Part shown: in pieces, positions 22,744 through 35,558 of the stretch
Layout of the letters: each line of letters opens with the position of its first letter
How positions within the stretch are numbered: the first letter of the stretch is position 1
From: Glebionis coronaria
Taxonomy: Eukaryota; Streptophyta; Magnoliopsida; Asterales; Asteraceae
Direction of reading: 5' to 3'
NCBI GenBank assembly: GCA_025667525.1
Contig: CM046877.1
Span: forward strand, 619,828,580-619,892,579
DNA length: 64,000 nt
The notes under the pieces: generated by a model
The model's database searches: none
Seen by the model: the letters and a program-made list of their open reading frames with translations, nothing else
Told to the model about the DNA's origin: nothing
Program-made: the position numbers and the translations under genes

Positions 22744-25700
22744 ATGGATTCTACTACAGAGTATCGTGTGACGAACAACAACATCATGATGGCGGACAAC
22801 AAAGAGAGACCACCAATGCTAGTGTCAGGTCGATATGCACAATGGCAATCACGTTTTATTCGATATCTTGATAATAAGCCAAATGGTGATGTTCTACGCT
22901 GTTGCATCAAAGAAGGACCCTATACTTTCACTACAATAACCATTCCTGGAATTCCAGCAATCGACTCGACGCTCGGTTCCGATGAGCAGACAATTGAGGA
23001 AACATATGAGAACACTAAGAACGAGAAACGTGCTTGGATTGATGCAGAGAAGGAAGCAATCTACTTGATTCTAAGTGGGATTGGGGATGATATTTACTCA
23101 ACGGTTGATGCTTCCTCTATTACAAAAGAAATGTGGATTGCCATTGAACGCTTGCAACAAGGAGAATCACGTAACAAGCAAGATGTCAAAACAAACTTGT
23201 TCTGGAATTTTGGAAAGTTTATTTCACTAGATGGAGAATCGATTGATTCATATTACTCCAGATTCTATAAGATGATGAATGACATGACACGCAACAACTT
23301 AGAAGTCTCCACCATGCAAGTCAATGTGCAATTTCTACAGCAACTTCAACCAGAGTGGACACGATTTGTAACGTTGGTGAAACAACAAAATAAGTTAGAC
23401 GAGGTCAACTATCACACGCTCTTTGACAATTTGAAACAATTTCAAAATGAGACAAATGAACTTCGAGTTGAACGGGTAGCAAAGACTGCTAATCCACTTG
23501 CTTTGGTGTCTACTACTCAACATTATCCAGATCATCGCTCTCGTGCTTCAAAGTCATACTCAACTCAATCATCATCACCAAGATACTCCACTACATCTAA
23601 GACATCTGCTCCCACAAGATCAAGAGGTAAAGAGCCTAGAGCACCATCACCACAATCTGAGCACTCATCCGAAGAAGATAGTGATGAATAACAAGCTTAG
23701 AAGGATAAGGAAATGGAACAACAAATTGCTTTCATAATTAAGTCTTACAAGAAGATTTACAAACCCACCAACAATAACCTCCGAACTTAATCTAACACCC
23801 GCAACCGATATGTTGAGAGCCCTCCAAGGTTTGATACACGTAGGCGTGGTGGGAGTCCTTCACGGAATGATCGAAGTAATCCAACGCATGTGGAGGGTTC
23901 TACACGTTATGATCGACAACCTGCTGCATAAGATAATCATAGAGATGTTACTGTTACTAGGAATAGGGAAACAATTGGTACTCAAGTGATTCAGAAAAGT
24001 GGGATTCAGTGCTATAATTGCAACGGATTGGGCATATGGCAAAGGAATGCAGAAAGCCGAAACGGGTTAAGGATTATGCATATCATAAGGAGAAAATGCT
24101 GCAATGCAAGAAGATGGATGCATGGGTTAATTTATCGACTGAGGAAGGAACAATGCTTGATAACACTGATGATGAAGTCTCCGACCAAGAACTCGAAGCA
24201 CATTACTCGTACATGGCAAAGATTGAAGAAGTTCTCAAAGTCACTGAAGATGACAATGGTCTTATCTTTGACACTGAGCCAATCGATAAGGTACATACTG
24301 ACGACGAATATAATGTGTTTGGTGATATTAGTGAGCATAGTGAGCTTCCAAAAACCATTACTGACACATGTATGACGGAAACGGTTGATAGCAATACCAC
24401 ACCCGACTCATCAGACATGTACAATAATGAGTCTGAGGATGATCAACATGCAAACGAGTATGATGATGATGAGGAGCGTATTGCGCTTGCTAACTTAGTT
24501 GCTTCTTTACAAAAAGATGTCAAAGAAACTAAAAAGAGTCAAAAGCAATGAAAGAAGGTAAACGCTACGCTCACTCGAAATTTTGAAGAAAGCAAAGCTG
24601 TAGTTATAAAATCTAGTGAGCTTCTTGCAAGCTGTAGAGTTGAGCTTATTCAAAAAGACAAAGAGCTTGCAAGGTACAAAGGGGGTGTGATTACTACTGT
24701 CAATGATGTTTTTGAAACAAAATACAACGAAACTCTTAAGCTTTTAGAACAAGAGAAATGTAATTATAACACCTCTTTAAGTACAGAACGACACAAAACG
24801 TATCTTGCTACCACCAAAGTGAATGTGCGCAAATAAGAATTGAATGGAGACAAGTTTTTGCCACCAAGAAAACTAATGTTTCAAAATATATCGGGTACTT
24901 GCCACATCAAGCTTCTATAAGCAAGAGTAAGCAAACACTTAGTATTCTTAAGAGTAACATTGAAAATTTCAAAAAGGTTGTTGATGATGTCTAGAAAAAA
25001 ACGTGAACTTTTGAAAGGTGATAAAGAAATTCCTCATGATATAACTGTTCTTGTGAAAACTATTTTGATTCCTCTTGCGAAAAGAACAAAGAAACATGCT
25101 TTGGAATTTGAAAAGTTAATAGAGCAAGAAATGTTTGACGATTTGAAATATGTGGAATCTCTTGAAAAAGAAATTGACGACCATCAACCTGAAAGAGACG
25201 ATTTTTCTATAGCATATGATCTACTCTTGCAAGAATGTCTCTCCAAAAGATATTATGTGTGCCTATGTTACATCTTGTGCTGATATCGATGAATATTCTA
25301 ATGTTGCATGCAAATATCTTGATCAAGTCAAAGAGTGTGAACGTCTTGAAACTGAGCTTTTGCATAAAATTGACCAAAAAGTGTTTTCGTTACTTCAACA
25401 TAGATATGATTTTCTATGAAAACATTGTCATTCACTTGAACTTGCTTTGCAAAACAAAGTTGGCAATTTTTCAAATGATACACCTTTGGAAGTAAAATTA
25501 TCTGAGTCATGTCGATTATTAAATGAAAAAAGTCTTGATATTGCGGATTTGAAAGCTCAGTTACAAGAAAAAGACAAAGCAATAGAAGAGTTGAAGAAAC
25601 TCGTTGCTAAGATAGGTGGTAAAGTTGTGGAACCTTGCGTTAAGAAATCTGTTGTTAGACAACCCAATGCCTATAAAGTGAATAGATCCTCTATCTTGGG

Positions 25701-26648
25701 AAAACCATCCGCTTTCTCAAATTCCTCGTTTGCAAAACCTGTGTCTGCCTCCAAGATGGATGGAAAGGAAAGCTTACCAAAGAATCAACATATAAGGAAT
25801 ACTCTAGCACCAAGCGTTAAGCACAATAATGTGACTAAACCAAGGATGTATAGAATGACCACTAAACCCACAAACAAAGTTAGTCAATCGCCTCAAACTT
25901 CTAGAAACACTAATACTCGTGAGTCTTCTACTACATGAGTAGTCTCCACTGTTAGTGTTAGCCGGCCTCAGCTTAAGAGCACTCAAGTGAATCATAAGGT
26001 TTAGAAACACAAGAGTCAAAGGAAGATGAAGGAAGTAGAAGAACACCCTATGAATTTGCATGTTTCTAAGAATAAAACGTATGTAAACGCATGTAATGAC
26101 GATTTGAATGATTCGATTGCTTTGAATGCTTTAAATGTTAAGTTTGTTTGTGTGAAATGTGGAAATGTGCTAATGGTGATCATTCTATATGTGCTATGAA
26201 TAATGTGAAAGGCGTAGATACTATAACTAAGAAGCAAGTTGCGATACCTATTAGTGCTAGTAAACCCAAACGCAAAGTGAACCATTCTGGTGCAACCCCC
26301 ACTAAGAGTAATGCATCAGACTCCACCACTAAGAACCCTAGAAGCAGAATTAGGGAATTATATGAGTCTGCAAGCAAGTCTTGTAAATGGTGTTTTGCTA
26401 ATCAATGTCCTCCAGAATATAAATGGATGCCTAAGGTTAAGAACATAAACGTGACAACGAGCGTTTGTGTGCCTTTAAGTGCTAAAAATAGGGAAACTAA
26501 TGAATCGAAAATCACAACTAACATGGAATCCAATTTAGAAAATGCTCCACCGTGTTCTAATTCTTCTGTAGGTGATCGAAATAATTCTCTTCATACTGGA
26601 CTCCGGATGCACGAAGCACATGACGGGGAATCTCAAGCTTCTAATTAA
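22744..26648 (+). pseudogene. Broken copia gag with long spacer
   Basis: The first stretch is open from ATG 22744 (in-frame Met also at 22606) to the stop at 23689-23691. It carries the copia gag domain: RYAQWQSRFIRYLD, KEMWIAIERLQQGES and LQQLQPEWTRFVTLVKQ. The zinc knuckle near 24010-24050 is split by a frameshift: the first half reads QCYNCNG in one frame, the second half GHMAKEC in another. Downstream, a long acidic and coiled-coil spacer is spread over frames 24018-24551, 24960-25283, 25447-25938 (LKAQLQEKDKAIEELKKLV) and 26148-26648. Large coiled-coil gags are a Sirevirus trait. No functional protein beyond the first part is possible. Confidence 0.85.
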
Positions 26649-29600
26649 CTTCGCGGAGAAGTTCCTGGGTACGGCCCGATTCGGAAATGATCAATTTGCA
26701 CCGATCCTAGGATATGGAGATTTGGTTCACGGGAATATAACGATAAAAAGGGTATACTACGTCGAATGACTCAATCACAATCTTTTCTCGGTTTGTCAAT
26801 TCTGTGATGCAGATTTGGAGGTTGCTTTCAGAAAGAAGACATGTTTTGTTCGTGATTATGATGGGAATGACTTACTTACCGGTTCACGGGGTACTGATCT
26901 CTACACTATTTCACTTCAAAACACAACTTATACAACTCCAATTTGCTTCATGGCTAAAGCTTTAACGACTCAGGCATGGTTATGGCATCAACGTCTATCT
27001 CATCTTAATTTTGATACCATCAACTTGCTTTTCAAGAAAGATATTGTGAGAGGCCTTCCAAGCTTGAAATTCATCAAAGATCATCTTTGTTCTTCTTGTG
27101 AGATTTGTAAAGCTAAACGGAGTAGCTTTAAGACAAAGACTACACCAAGCTCTAAAGGACGGTTAGATCTTCTTCATATGGACTTGTGTGGTCCCATGCG
27201 TGTTCAAAGTATCAATGGGAAGAAATACATTCTAGTGATTGTCGATAACTACTCAAGGTACACATGGACTCACTTCTTGAGGTCCAAGGATGAAACACCC
27301 GAAGTTCTCATCAACTTTCTTAAGCGGATACAACGTGGTCTTCAAGCTTAAGTAAAAGTGGTACGTAGTGACAGAGGCACAAAATTCTTGAATTCAACTC
27401 TAAAGAATTATTTTGATGTCGAAGGGATTGAACATGAAACATCTATTGCTCGAACACCCGAACAAAATGGTGTTTTTGAAAGACGAAACCGTACTTTAGT
27501 TGAGGCTGCTCGAACATTATTATCCGCTTCAAAACTACCACTATTCTTTTGGGCCGAAGTTGTGTCAACCGTATGCTACACACAAAACCGATCCTTAATT
27601 ATCTCAAGACACGAAAAGACACCATATCACATAATTCATGATCGAAAACCTTCACTCAAACACCTTCATGTTTTTAGATGTACGTGTTACATTATTCGAG
27701 ATGGTGAAAATCTGGACAAGATAAAAGAGAAAGGTGATGCATGCATTCTAGTGGGATATGCAACTCAGTCTAAGGGATATAGAGTGTACAACAAGAGAAC
27801 AAACTTGATAGTCGAGACTATTCATATCAGATTTGATTAATTACAAGAAATGACACTTGAACAAAACAGTTTAAGTCCCGATCCACAACGACAAAAGACT
27901 TCTGTGCACAACCGTACGGAACTCGGAATTCAAGACCACAACAATGAACCGTCAAGTTCAAAGCTGGTTCAAGGAAATGTTCCAAGAGCAGATATGACAG
28001 TAGATACGACCATTGAAGAGTTGGAAATGTTATATGAACCAATGTTTGATGAATATTTCTAGGGGGAGAAACATGTTGTATCAAAGTATTCCGCTGTCAC
28101 TCATGATAAGCATGATGATACCGATCATTGTCAACAAAAGGATACAACTTCATCTACTTCAACACGGGTTGCTGCAGATTTACCTCCTCATAATATCACT
28201 TCAACAATCAATCATACAACATCCACAACTACTGTCATTGCTCCAGAGAACACAAATCAAGCAGACAATGCATTATCTGACGAAGACGAATTTATCAACC
28301 CATTCGGTACACCGGTACATGAAACTGGAGAGTCTTCTACTCGCCATGTTGATCCGTCAAATATGCATACGTTCTACCAATGACATCCGTCAACACATTA
28401 TTGGACCTGAGATCATCATTTGGTTCAAGTAATTGGAAACCCTTCACGACCCGTTCGTACAAGACGACAGCTTGAAACCGATGGCGATGTTTATATGTTC
28501 ACACTCGCCATGAGTACAGCTGAACCGAAAGACATCAAAGAAACCATGGTAGATCATGCTTGGATTGAATCGATGCAAGATGAACTTCTTCAATTTGAAA
28601 GACTTAAAGTTTGGGAACTTGTTGACAGACCATACGATGTAATTCCATTAAATCTTCGATGGGTCTGGAAAAACAAGATGGATGAAGAAAACACAATCAT
28701 CAAGAACAAAGAAAGGCTAGTGGCTAAAGGGTATGGCCAGAAAGAGGGTATTGATTTTGAAGAATCATTTGCACCAGTAGCTCGAATGGAAGCGGTGAGG
28801 ATTTTCCTTGCTTATGCTGCACATAAGGGATTTATCATGTATCAAATGGACGTAAAGACGATGTTTCTTAACGATCCTTTAAAGGAAGAAGTCTATGTCA
28901 CACAACCGGAAGGATTCGTCAATCCTCATTATCCTGACAAGGTGTATCGTCTCCACAAAGCACTTTATGGACTCAAGCAAGCTCCAAGGGCGGTACGACG
29001 AGCTCTCGAAATTTCTGGTCTCCAAAGGTTTCTCAAAAGGTTCCATTGATCTAACTTTGTTTACTTATAAATTTGGGGATGACATTTTGCTTGTGCAGAT
29101 TTATGTTGATGACATTATTTTCGGGTCTACAAACCCAAAACTTTCAAAATGGTTTGAAAAAGTAATGCACAGCAAATTTGAAATGTCTATGATGGGCGAA
29201 CTAAAGTTCTTTCTAGGAATTCAAGTTCACCAATCCCCAAGTGGTATCTTTATCAACCAAGCTAAGTATTGTCAAGAGATAATAAAAAAGCATGGTATGA
29301 CATCATGTGACCCCGTTGGGACACCATTATCAACCACATCCCTAGATGTTGATTTGGAGGGAGATGTCATAGATCAAACGAGATATCGTTCCATGATCGG
29401 CTCCCTCATGTACTTAACAGCAAGCCGACCAGATATATCACATGATACGTGTTATTGTGCACGATATCAAGCACGACCCACTGAAAAGCACCTTAAGGAG
29501 GTTAAACGGATCTTTCGGTACCTCAAGAATACCATTCATTTGGGACTCTGATATCCGAGAGAAACCAGTTTCTTTCTAACGGCCTATTCAGATTCTGATC

Positions 29601-30064
29601 ATGCAGGGTGTCTTGATACACGAAAAAGTACTTCTGGTGGTGCACAATTTCTAGGTCAAGATAAGCTCGTGGGATGGTATTCCAAGAAGCAGGATTGCAC
29701 GTCACTTTCATCAGTTGAAGCGGAGTATGCGTCTCTAGTTATTTGGATGCGAACACAACTCACGGATTATGGCTTCCACTTTGATAAAGTACCTATGTAC
29801 TGTGACTCAAAGTCCGCCATAGCCATCTCCTACAATCCGGTACAACATTCCCGCACGAAGCACATTGATGTCAGATATCACTTCATTAAGAAACAAGTTG
29901 AAAGGGGTATCGTTGAACTATACTTTGTTGGAACTGATTACCAATTAGCTGACTTGTTTACAAAAGCTCTTTCGAAAGAGAGGTTTGCGTATCTAGTTAG
30001 GCAAATTGGTATGAGATGTTTGACTCCAGCAGAACTGGAGATTCTGGCAAAGAAGCCTGCTTGA
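26572..30064 (+). pseudogene. Broken copia pol: protease, integrase, reverse transcriptase, RNase H
   Basis: The protease motif LDSGCTKHMTG is near 26596. The integrase has HQRLSH and CSSCEICKAK zinc-binding residues (about 26990-27120), LHMDLCGP and VRSDRGTKF (the two catalytic Asp), and the PEQNGVFERRNRT region. The reverse transcriptase runs from about 28550 ([22 protein letters not shown]) with the catalytic YVDD at about 29103. RNase H has AYSDSDHAG, SSVEAEY and YCDSKSA. In-frame stops occur at 26767, 27349, 27838, 28060, 28381 and 28408. A frameshift lies near 28990 inside the reverse transcriptase, and another stop at 29549. The domain order proves copia. Confidence 0.93.
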
Positions 30065-32696
30065 TTCATCTATCAAACATCTACATGTAAATATTAATGA
30101 AAAAGCAAAATACAAAATTAAAAATCTTTCAAAATCCTAAAGATTCTTCTCGACATGTCTTTCAATATCGATAATATGGACGCGCCTAGAAATGTCGCTC
30201 AATAACGATACGGGGGTGTACATAAAGCTCGAATGAAAGTTGTTAATATTTTTTCAAAACATGTCATTTCTACTTTTAATAAAGGAAAATGTCTATTTTG
30301 GACAATTTTCCAACAACGGGTAGAGCAATCTTTTTGGGTTGAGCTTGTCACAAAACATTCAACATTTTGAGCTCAACACAATGGCTTGTAATCACTTTCA
30401 GATTGCAACCCGGATCTATATTCACGGGGGAGTGTACGATTTAGTGCGCTTACCCTCAGCAAAAAGGAGAAATCTTCTTACACTTGAGTGGATTTGTCAG
30501 GACATTCAAAGTCTATAAACTCAAGTTTATGCTTTAGAAAAACCTTTTCGCCAAAAATAAATAGAGTTTTCAAAAAGCGTTGAACACAATTTTTTCAAGA
30601 GTTTTTCTATGATTATTCAAAAAATTTCAAAAATTGTGTGTTCGACAACTCTTATCCTCAAAAAGCGAAATGTGGATCATATCTTCACAATGACAATTCA
30701 ATCGGATCAATTTTGAGGGGAGCTTTCCAAAGTCTGCTAACTTTGACACATTTTTCTCTCGAAGATTTTTAAGACTATTTCTCGTGATATATTTTAATCA
30801 AATTTGGTATCTCTAATATCAAAGGATTTTATATATTAGAGATAGGGGAGAAAATGTGATTAAAATGTGATCTAAAGACTCAAGCACTTTAAACTCTAAC
30901 TCACATGTGTAAAATGTCTACTTAAATTCTTTCGCATTTCTATGCACATGTGTAGGGGGAGCTTTTCTGAAACGACAAAATTAGCAAGGTGTTAAATGTT
31001 TTTCAAACACTTTGTTAGAATTTAAGGTGGTTTTATGGTTACAATCAAATACCCACATCTTTAATTCACGACGTTATTGGTGTCAAAAGGGTGGTTAGGT
31101 TTAAGTCCAATGATCCAACCAGAACCGGATGGATCTTCCCATGGAAAATCCAATAGATTATTAGAAGTCCTTAGGAAAGATGAAGTAGAATGTGAACGTA
31201 GTTGAATGCCGACTAAGTACTGATGCTAGGACTAGAACAATCACAACAAGGTGCTAGTAATGATGTCTTGGTAAGCATTGAAGAATGAAAAAGAAATGTA
31301 AGGATAAAGAGTGAAAATAAATTAACCCTCCATACAACTTAGGCAAAAACCGGGTCAACACATCATGAAGACAACGCATCATGGACCCAGTGATGTAATG
31401 CACAACCCCTCCCAACTGACTCAGGCTTCTCTCAAAAGAAGTTTGTTTTATTGTCACGGAGATCAACACGACTTCTATTGACTTTCTTACTCCGAGATAG
31501 TTGATATTGAATAGGTGGCATATGCTCCAGCCTCCGACTACTAAAAGTGCACAAATATAGTCTAGATCCAAGAGATCAATCAAATCTCGTTAGGACACAC
31601 GGAATGACGATAAAGAGAGTCCTATGCTATATCCTTGCGATATTGCTAGAACAATCAGAGTGATACCACTTAGTATTCACAAAGATGAGTGAAAATCCTT
31701 CTAGTGTTAACATCTAACAGCATTGTGGTAGGTCATGTGTAAGATTCTTTTAGAATTAAACATGTAAAAGCTGAAAAGCAACAGTGGTTTGATTCTGAAT
31801 TGATTCAAACTCGTTTTAGGTTTCTACGCAATATCTTTATGGTCTTGCCAGAACATTCAGAGTGATATTCTTAATATTCACAATGACGAATGGAAATCCT
31901 TCTAGCGTCAACATCAAACAGCGCTACGGTAGGTAACTTGCGAGATTCTTATGAATCAAGCTTGTGTCAACTGAAAAGTAACAATGGTAAGATTCTTTAT
32001 GAATCAAACTTGTTCCAAGAATTTGAATTGACGACTTTAATCAAGCGGATATTTATCCAATTGATTCACTCTTTATGTTCGAAGTCTTGCTTTGAGACGG
32101 TCGAGTAAAGAGAACGGCTAGTACAACCGCGAAACCCTGTCAAGGAGATTCTTAATTGAATCTACCTAATCACATGTACGATATTTAATATCGTCTAACG
32201 GTCTTCACCGACCGGAGGTAAAACGCTACCGATTTAGGACGAATGTCAAAGCCATTCAGTCCGTGTCTATGTTTTGTCTCGAGAAGGTGGCGTTACAGTG
32301 TACTCAGCAAAGTCAAAGATTTAAAACCACATACTCATGCCCAAAGACATATTCAATAATCAAGAAAGCTAAAGAATTCCGTAAGTCTAATGAACAAAAT
32401 CTTCCTTATCAATTAATAAAGAGGAATGACATATCTTCAAAGGAGATTGTTAGCAAGCTTTCAAGATGGTGCGAAGTATGAGCATGTGGATGTAGACACA
32501 AGATCGCAAGATGGCAAAGACAAGCCAATGATGATTTGAAGATCTCAAGTTTAAAGACGAAGTCGAAAGACAACGACAAAGGCTCAAAGATCACAACATG
32601 AAGGAACAAGACTACTATTACACGTTCAAGACTCATTTATGACGAAAATCGTAATCTCCATTGATCTACAAATATCGAAGAGGAATGACCTCACAT
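30065..32696 (+). other. Long non-coding 3' region of the copia element
   Basis: 2.6 kb between RNase H and the polypurine tract with no recognisable protein; an envelope-like ORF was looked for and not found. Purine-rich tracts resembling polypurine tracts occur at about 30424 (ACGGGGGAGTG), 30715 (GAGGGGAGC), 30843 (TAGGGGAGAAA), 30953 (TAGGGGGAGC) and 32440. A block of about 170 bp is duplicated (31630-31800 and 31830-32000). Confidence 0.7.
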
Positions 32697-32706
32697 CGTG
32701 GGAGAT
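32697..32706 (+). other. Polypurine tract of the copia element
   Basis: CGTGGGAGAT lies directly before the 3' LTR start TGTTAGCC, the position expected for the plus-strand primer. It is less purine-pure than usual. Confidence 0.7.
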
Positions 32707-33096
32707 TGTTAGCCTCAAAATATTGAGTCAAACAAGAATGTTCGGTCATAGGTTTATACTGTAACATTTATTAGAACGTTGTAATAGTTAGTTAAAATAG
32801 TCGTGAAATTACGAGCTTTAGGCTAGCTTAAAAGGTCTCTTTCAAGGTACTAAGCATTTTATTCAAGCCCGGCCCAATCAAACATATAACCTATTATGCC
32901 ACATGTAGGCAAGGCTATAAATATCTCTCCTTGCATGTAAGGAGAGGTTGGTGTGTTGGTTATTCATTTTTTCTTAATCTAATCTTCCATAAGTTTCACA
33001 CACATCTCTCTCTACTTTCTCTCTCTAAAATTCATCTACATTTCATCTATTTTCTTCCTTTCTTTCTTGTTTAATCATCACAAATTAGGGACAACA
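32707..33096 (+). repeat. 3' LTR of the copia element
   Basis: Direct repeat of 21588-21973. Begins TGTTAGCC, ends GACAACA, and is followed by TCTTT, the target duplication. Confidence 0.93.
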
Positions 33097-33101
33097 TCTT
33101 T

Positions 33102-34384
33102 TAAACGCTAACTTTATCCATTATGGATGTTCTAAATCAAGTTTTTAATCACATGAATAAAAATAAATTACAGTCATTTTTGAAATTATATGAGAGGGTA
33201 TTTGTTTCTAGCCTCCTACCTAGCGTTTGAAAAATACTATGAATGCTTCAACATTTTAGATAGACCTACAAATTTTACATTGTGCTCTCGAATATCACGA
33301 AAAAAATAATTAAACGAATGAGAAGAAGGATGATTTGGTTGATTATAAAATAAGATGGTTCATCGTCAAATTTGACGAAAATATTTACCCAAACATCTTA
33401 TATTGCATCAAAATATACATATAAATGAAAGCCAAACGAACAATAAACCATGTTAGTAATTTTTTCTAAATTGAAATATTTGTGTTTAGGTGTTATATCA
33501 CGATTATACATAGTTTGTTGGACTTTTTTTTAAAGAATTATACCGCCTCAAGTTTAAAAAAACTAAAAGTATCAAAAGCTTTTAGAACCATTTAGAAACG
33601 ATATACCATAAACATCGAATGTCTGATAGGAATTTAGTTGATTATATTTAATAGGAATTTTACTAAATATAACTAGTATATTAAGAAAAACATTAATGAT
33701 TTTAATTATATATATAGAAGTAATTGTTTTGATATGATTAAAAAATCGTCTATGTATCATTAGAGATGATAAGGTTTTTATAGGTCGATTGGATCATCAA
33801 TGTACCCGAACTTAATTTGCAGTTTGATAACCTTTATAAACAAGCTTACTTAATATTTTAAGAGCTCACGATATGGTTGTGCCATGGCTTGAGCCATGAC
33901 CCATGACACCAGTTTTTCGATGGCTTATTACATCAGCTTTGGCGTCGTAAGGTCTTATGTCATAGTTCCCAGCTAAGAGTTTTTCGTGCCATGACATCAC
34001 ATTCAGTTTAGCACGCCGTAACCCAAAATGGTGCCATTACCATAAATTATTTTTTATATAATAAGTGAAGTATATGTGAATTAATAACACCACTTTTTCC
34101 ATGGTTCACTACATCTCATAAAATGCGGTGCCATAGCTATTCTCGTGTCATAGCTTACGTGACAATACTTTCTAGCTATGACAACGCTTTTTGGATCGCA
34201 CCTTGTGCTCTAAGTACCGTGTTTGTGTTAATTTTGGCCTACCATAAAAAAGTATTTCGTAAAAAAATAGCATCAACTTATTTTTATCTCTTGTTTACAG
34301 TCCAAAGCTTGTTTTTAATCAGTTTGTGTTCACTGTCTTTCTTTAATATTTGTGACTCGTCAAACAATATTTTTTTTATTTCAT
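33102..34384. other. A+T-rich intergenic DNA
   Basis: No gene. 33890-34180 holds a degenerate duplication: ACACCAGTTTTTCGATGG near 33907 and ACACCACTTTTTCCATGG near 34088, with scattered GCCATG words. It may be an old repeat element of unknown class. Confidence 0.4.
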
Positions 34385-35558
34385 AGGTTTACTATTTTTA
34401 ATGTTCGTGCACGCACGGGACTTATACGTAAAAGATAAATTAAGTAATAATTCGTTTATTGCGATTTTATATATATTATATATTTTTTAAAAAAAACATT
34501 TGATGTTTACATGTTTGATTATATTGTTGTTTTATTATGCATCATGTAAATTAATATAAACTCACCTTAATATTTATTTTTCGAATTGCATACTCTTTTT
34601 ACTTTTGGATATTTCTATTCTAAATAGTTATATATTAATTGTTAATCAACAAACCATTTACATCAATTTTACATATACACGATATATAAATTTACGATTT
34701 TGTAATGCTTAATATTATATTCTATGGAACAATATTAAATTTAAATACTTAAATAACTACGATGCTCATTGACCCACGAGTTTTACATGATTTTTCATTA
34801 TGTGATAATATTAATTGATATTATGTATAAATATTTGTTGCACAACGGATTTAACTTTGTTTAATTGAAATGTTAGCTATGATTTTCTAGACATTGTGTG
34901 TATAGTAACACATAACGACCTTGAAAAAATATACGTTGTTGTCATATGTACAATCTTGTCTATTTATTTGCATCTCACACTGTTATCTGAGGTCATACAT
35001 TCATTTTGATATTTATATTCATGTTAATAATAATATAATATATTGCATTGATTGACTTTGTTAAGTGTTAAAATAGAAATAGACAATAATTTGTGTTTTT
35101 AATTGAATATTTATAATAATATTATTTGTTGATTTTTTAAGATAACATACATGTTGTATTTTTATAATATAAAGTCTAGATGATATAAAGTTTAAGGGTG
35201 TATTTTGTTTATTTTATAAAGTTACTAAAAATATAGAAAAAATATAAGTTTATATCTAAACCCATCTAATTTATTTAAAATTCAACCACTAATGTTTTAT
35301 TAATCCCCTCGTCTTTTTTCAGTTTTTATTTTCACAAATTTGGCACATATATCTTTGTGTGTTTTCATCAAATTCCTCCACCAAAATATTTTATTTTGAC
35401 TAAATTGAATTCAATTTTGACTTTTTTCACCAATCACATTGTTTGATTTTGCTTATGTGTCAAAATTAAGCCATTTGATTGGTCTAATTATTTTTTCAGC
35501 AACCTCAACTTTCCACTAATATTATCTAATAATCTAATTCTTTTATTATATAAACTAT
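34385..35558 (+). repeat. 1.15 kb AT-rich repeat family, copy A
   Basis: It matches copy B (35559-36712) throughout in direct orientation and copy C (39386-40545) inverted. The left end has a short palindrome (TCGTGCACGCACGGG) and the right end reads TCTAATTCTTTTATTATATAAA. No ORF is conserved. Read on the minus strand, the end with T-rich TC start and the other with a hairpin recall Helitron architecture, but the canonical CTRR end is absent. Confidence 0.75.

Larger units (their letters stand above)
21588..33096 (+). mobile_element. Ty1/copia LTR retrotransposon, 11.5 kb, probably Sirevirus-like, inactive
   Basis: Two LTRs of 386 and 390 bp begin TGTTAGCC and end GACAACA. They are flanked by a perfect 5-bp duplication TCTTT (21583-21587 and 33097-33101). 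The domain order is gag, protease, integrase, reverse transcriptase, RNase H, which is copia order. The very long gag with a coiled-coil spacer, the long non-coding 3' region and several extra polypurine-like tracts suggest the Sirevirus lineage; the short LTRs are less typical. Many stops and frameshifts make it non-autonomous. The primer-binding site after the left LTR is poorly preserved: TAGTATCA at 21977 resembles the start of an initiator-Met site. Confidence 0.93.

Noticed and set aside
28055..28072. Internal polypurine tract (TAGGGGGAGAAA) in the copia pol as a central primer
   Set aside because: It directly follows an in-frame stop in a decayed region, and similar tracts are common in the element; nothing else supports a central tract.
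30065..32696. Envelope-like gene in the copia 3' region
   Set aside because: No ORF above about 110 codons and no transmembrane or coiled-coil protein could be read in any frame.
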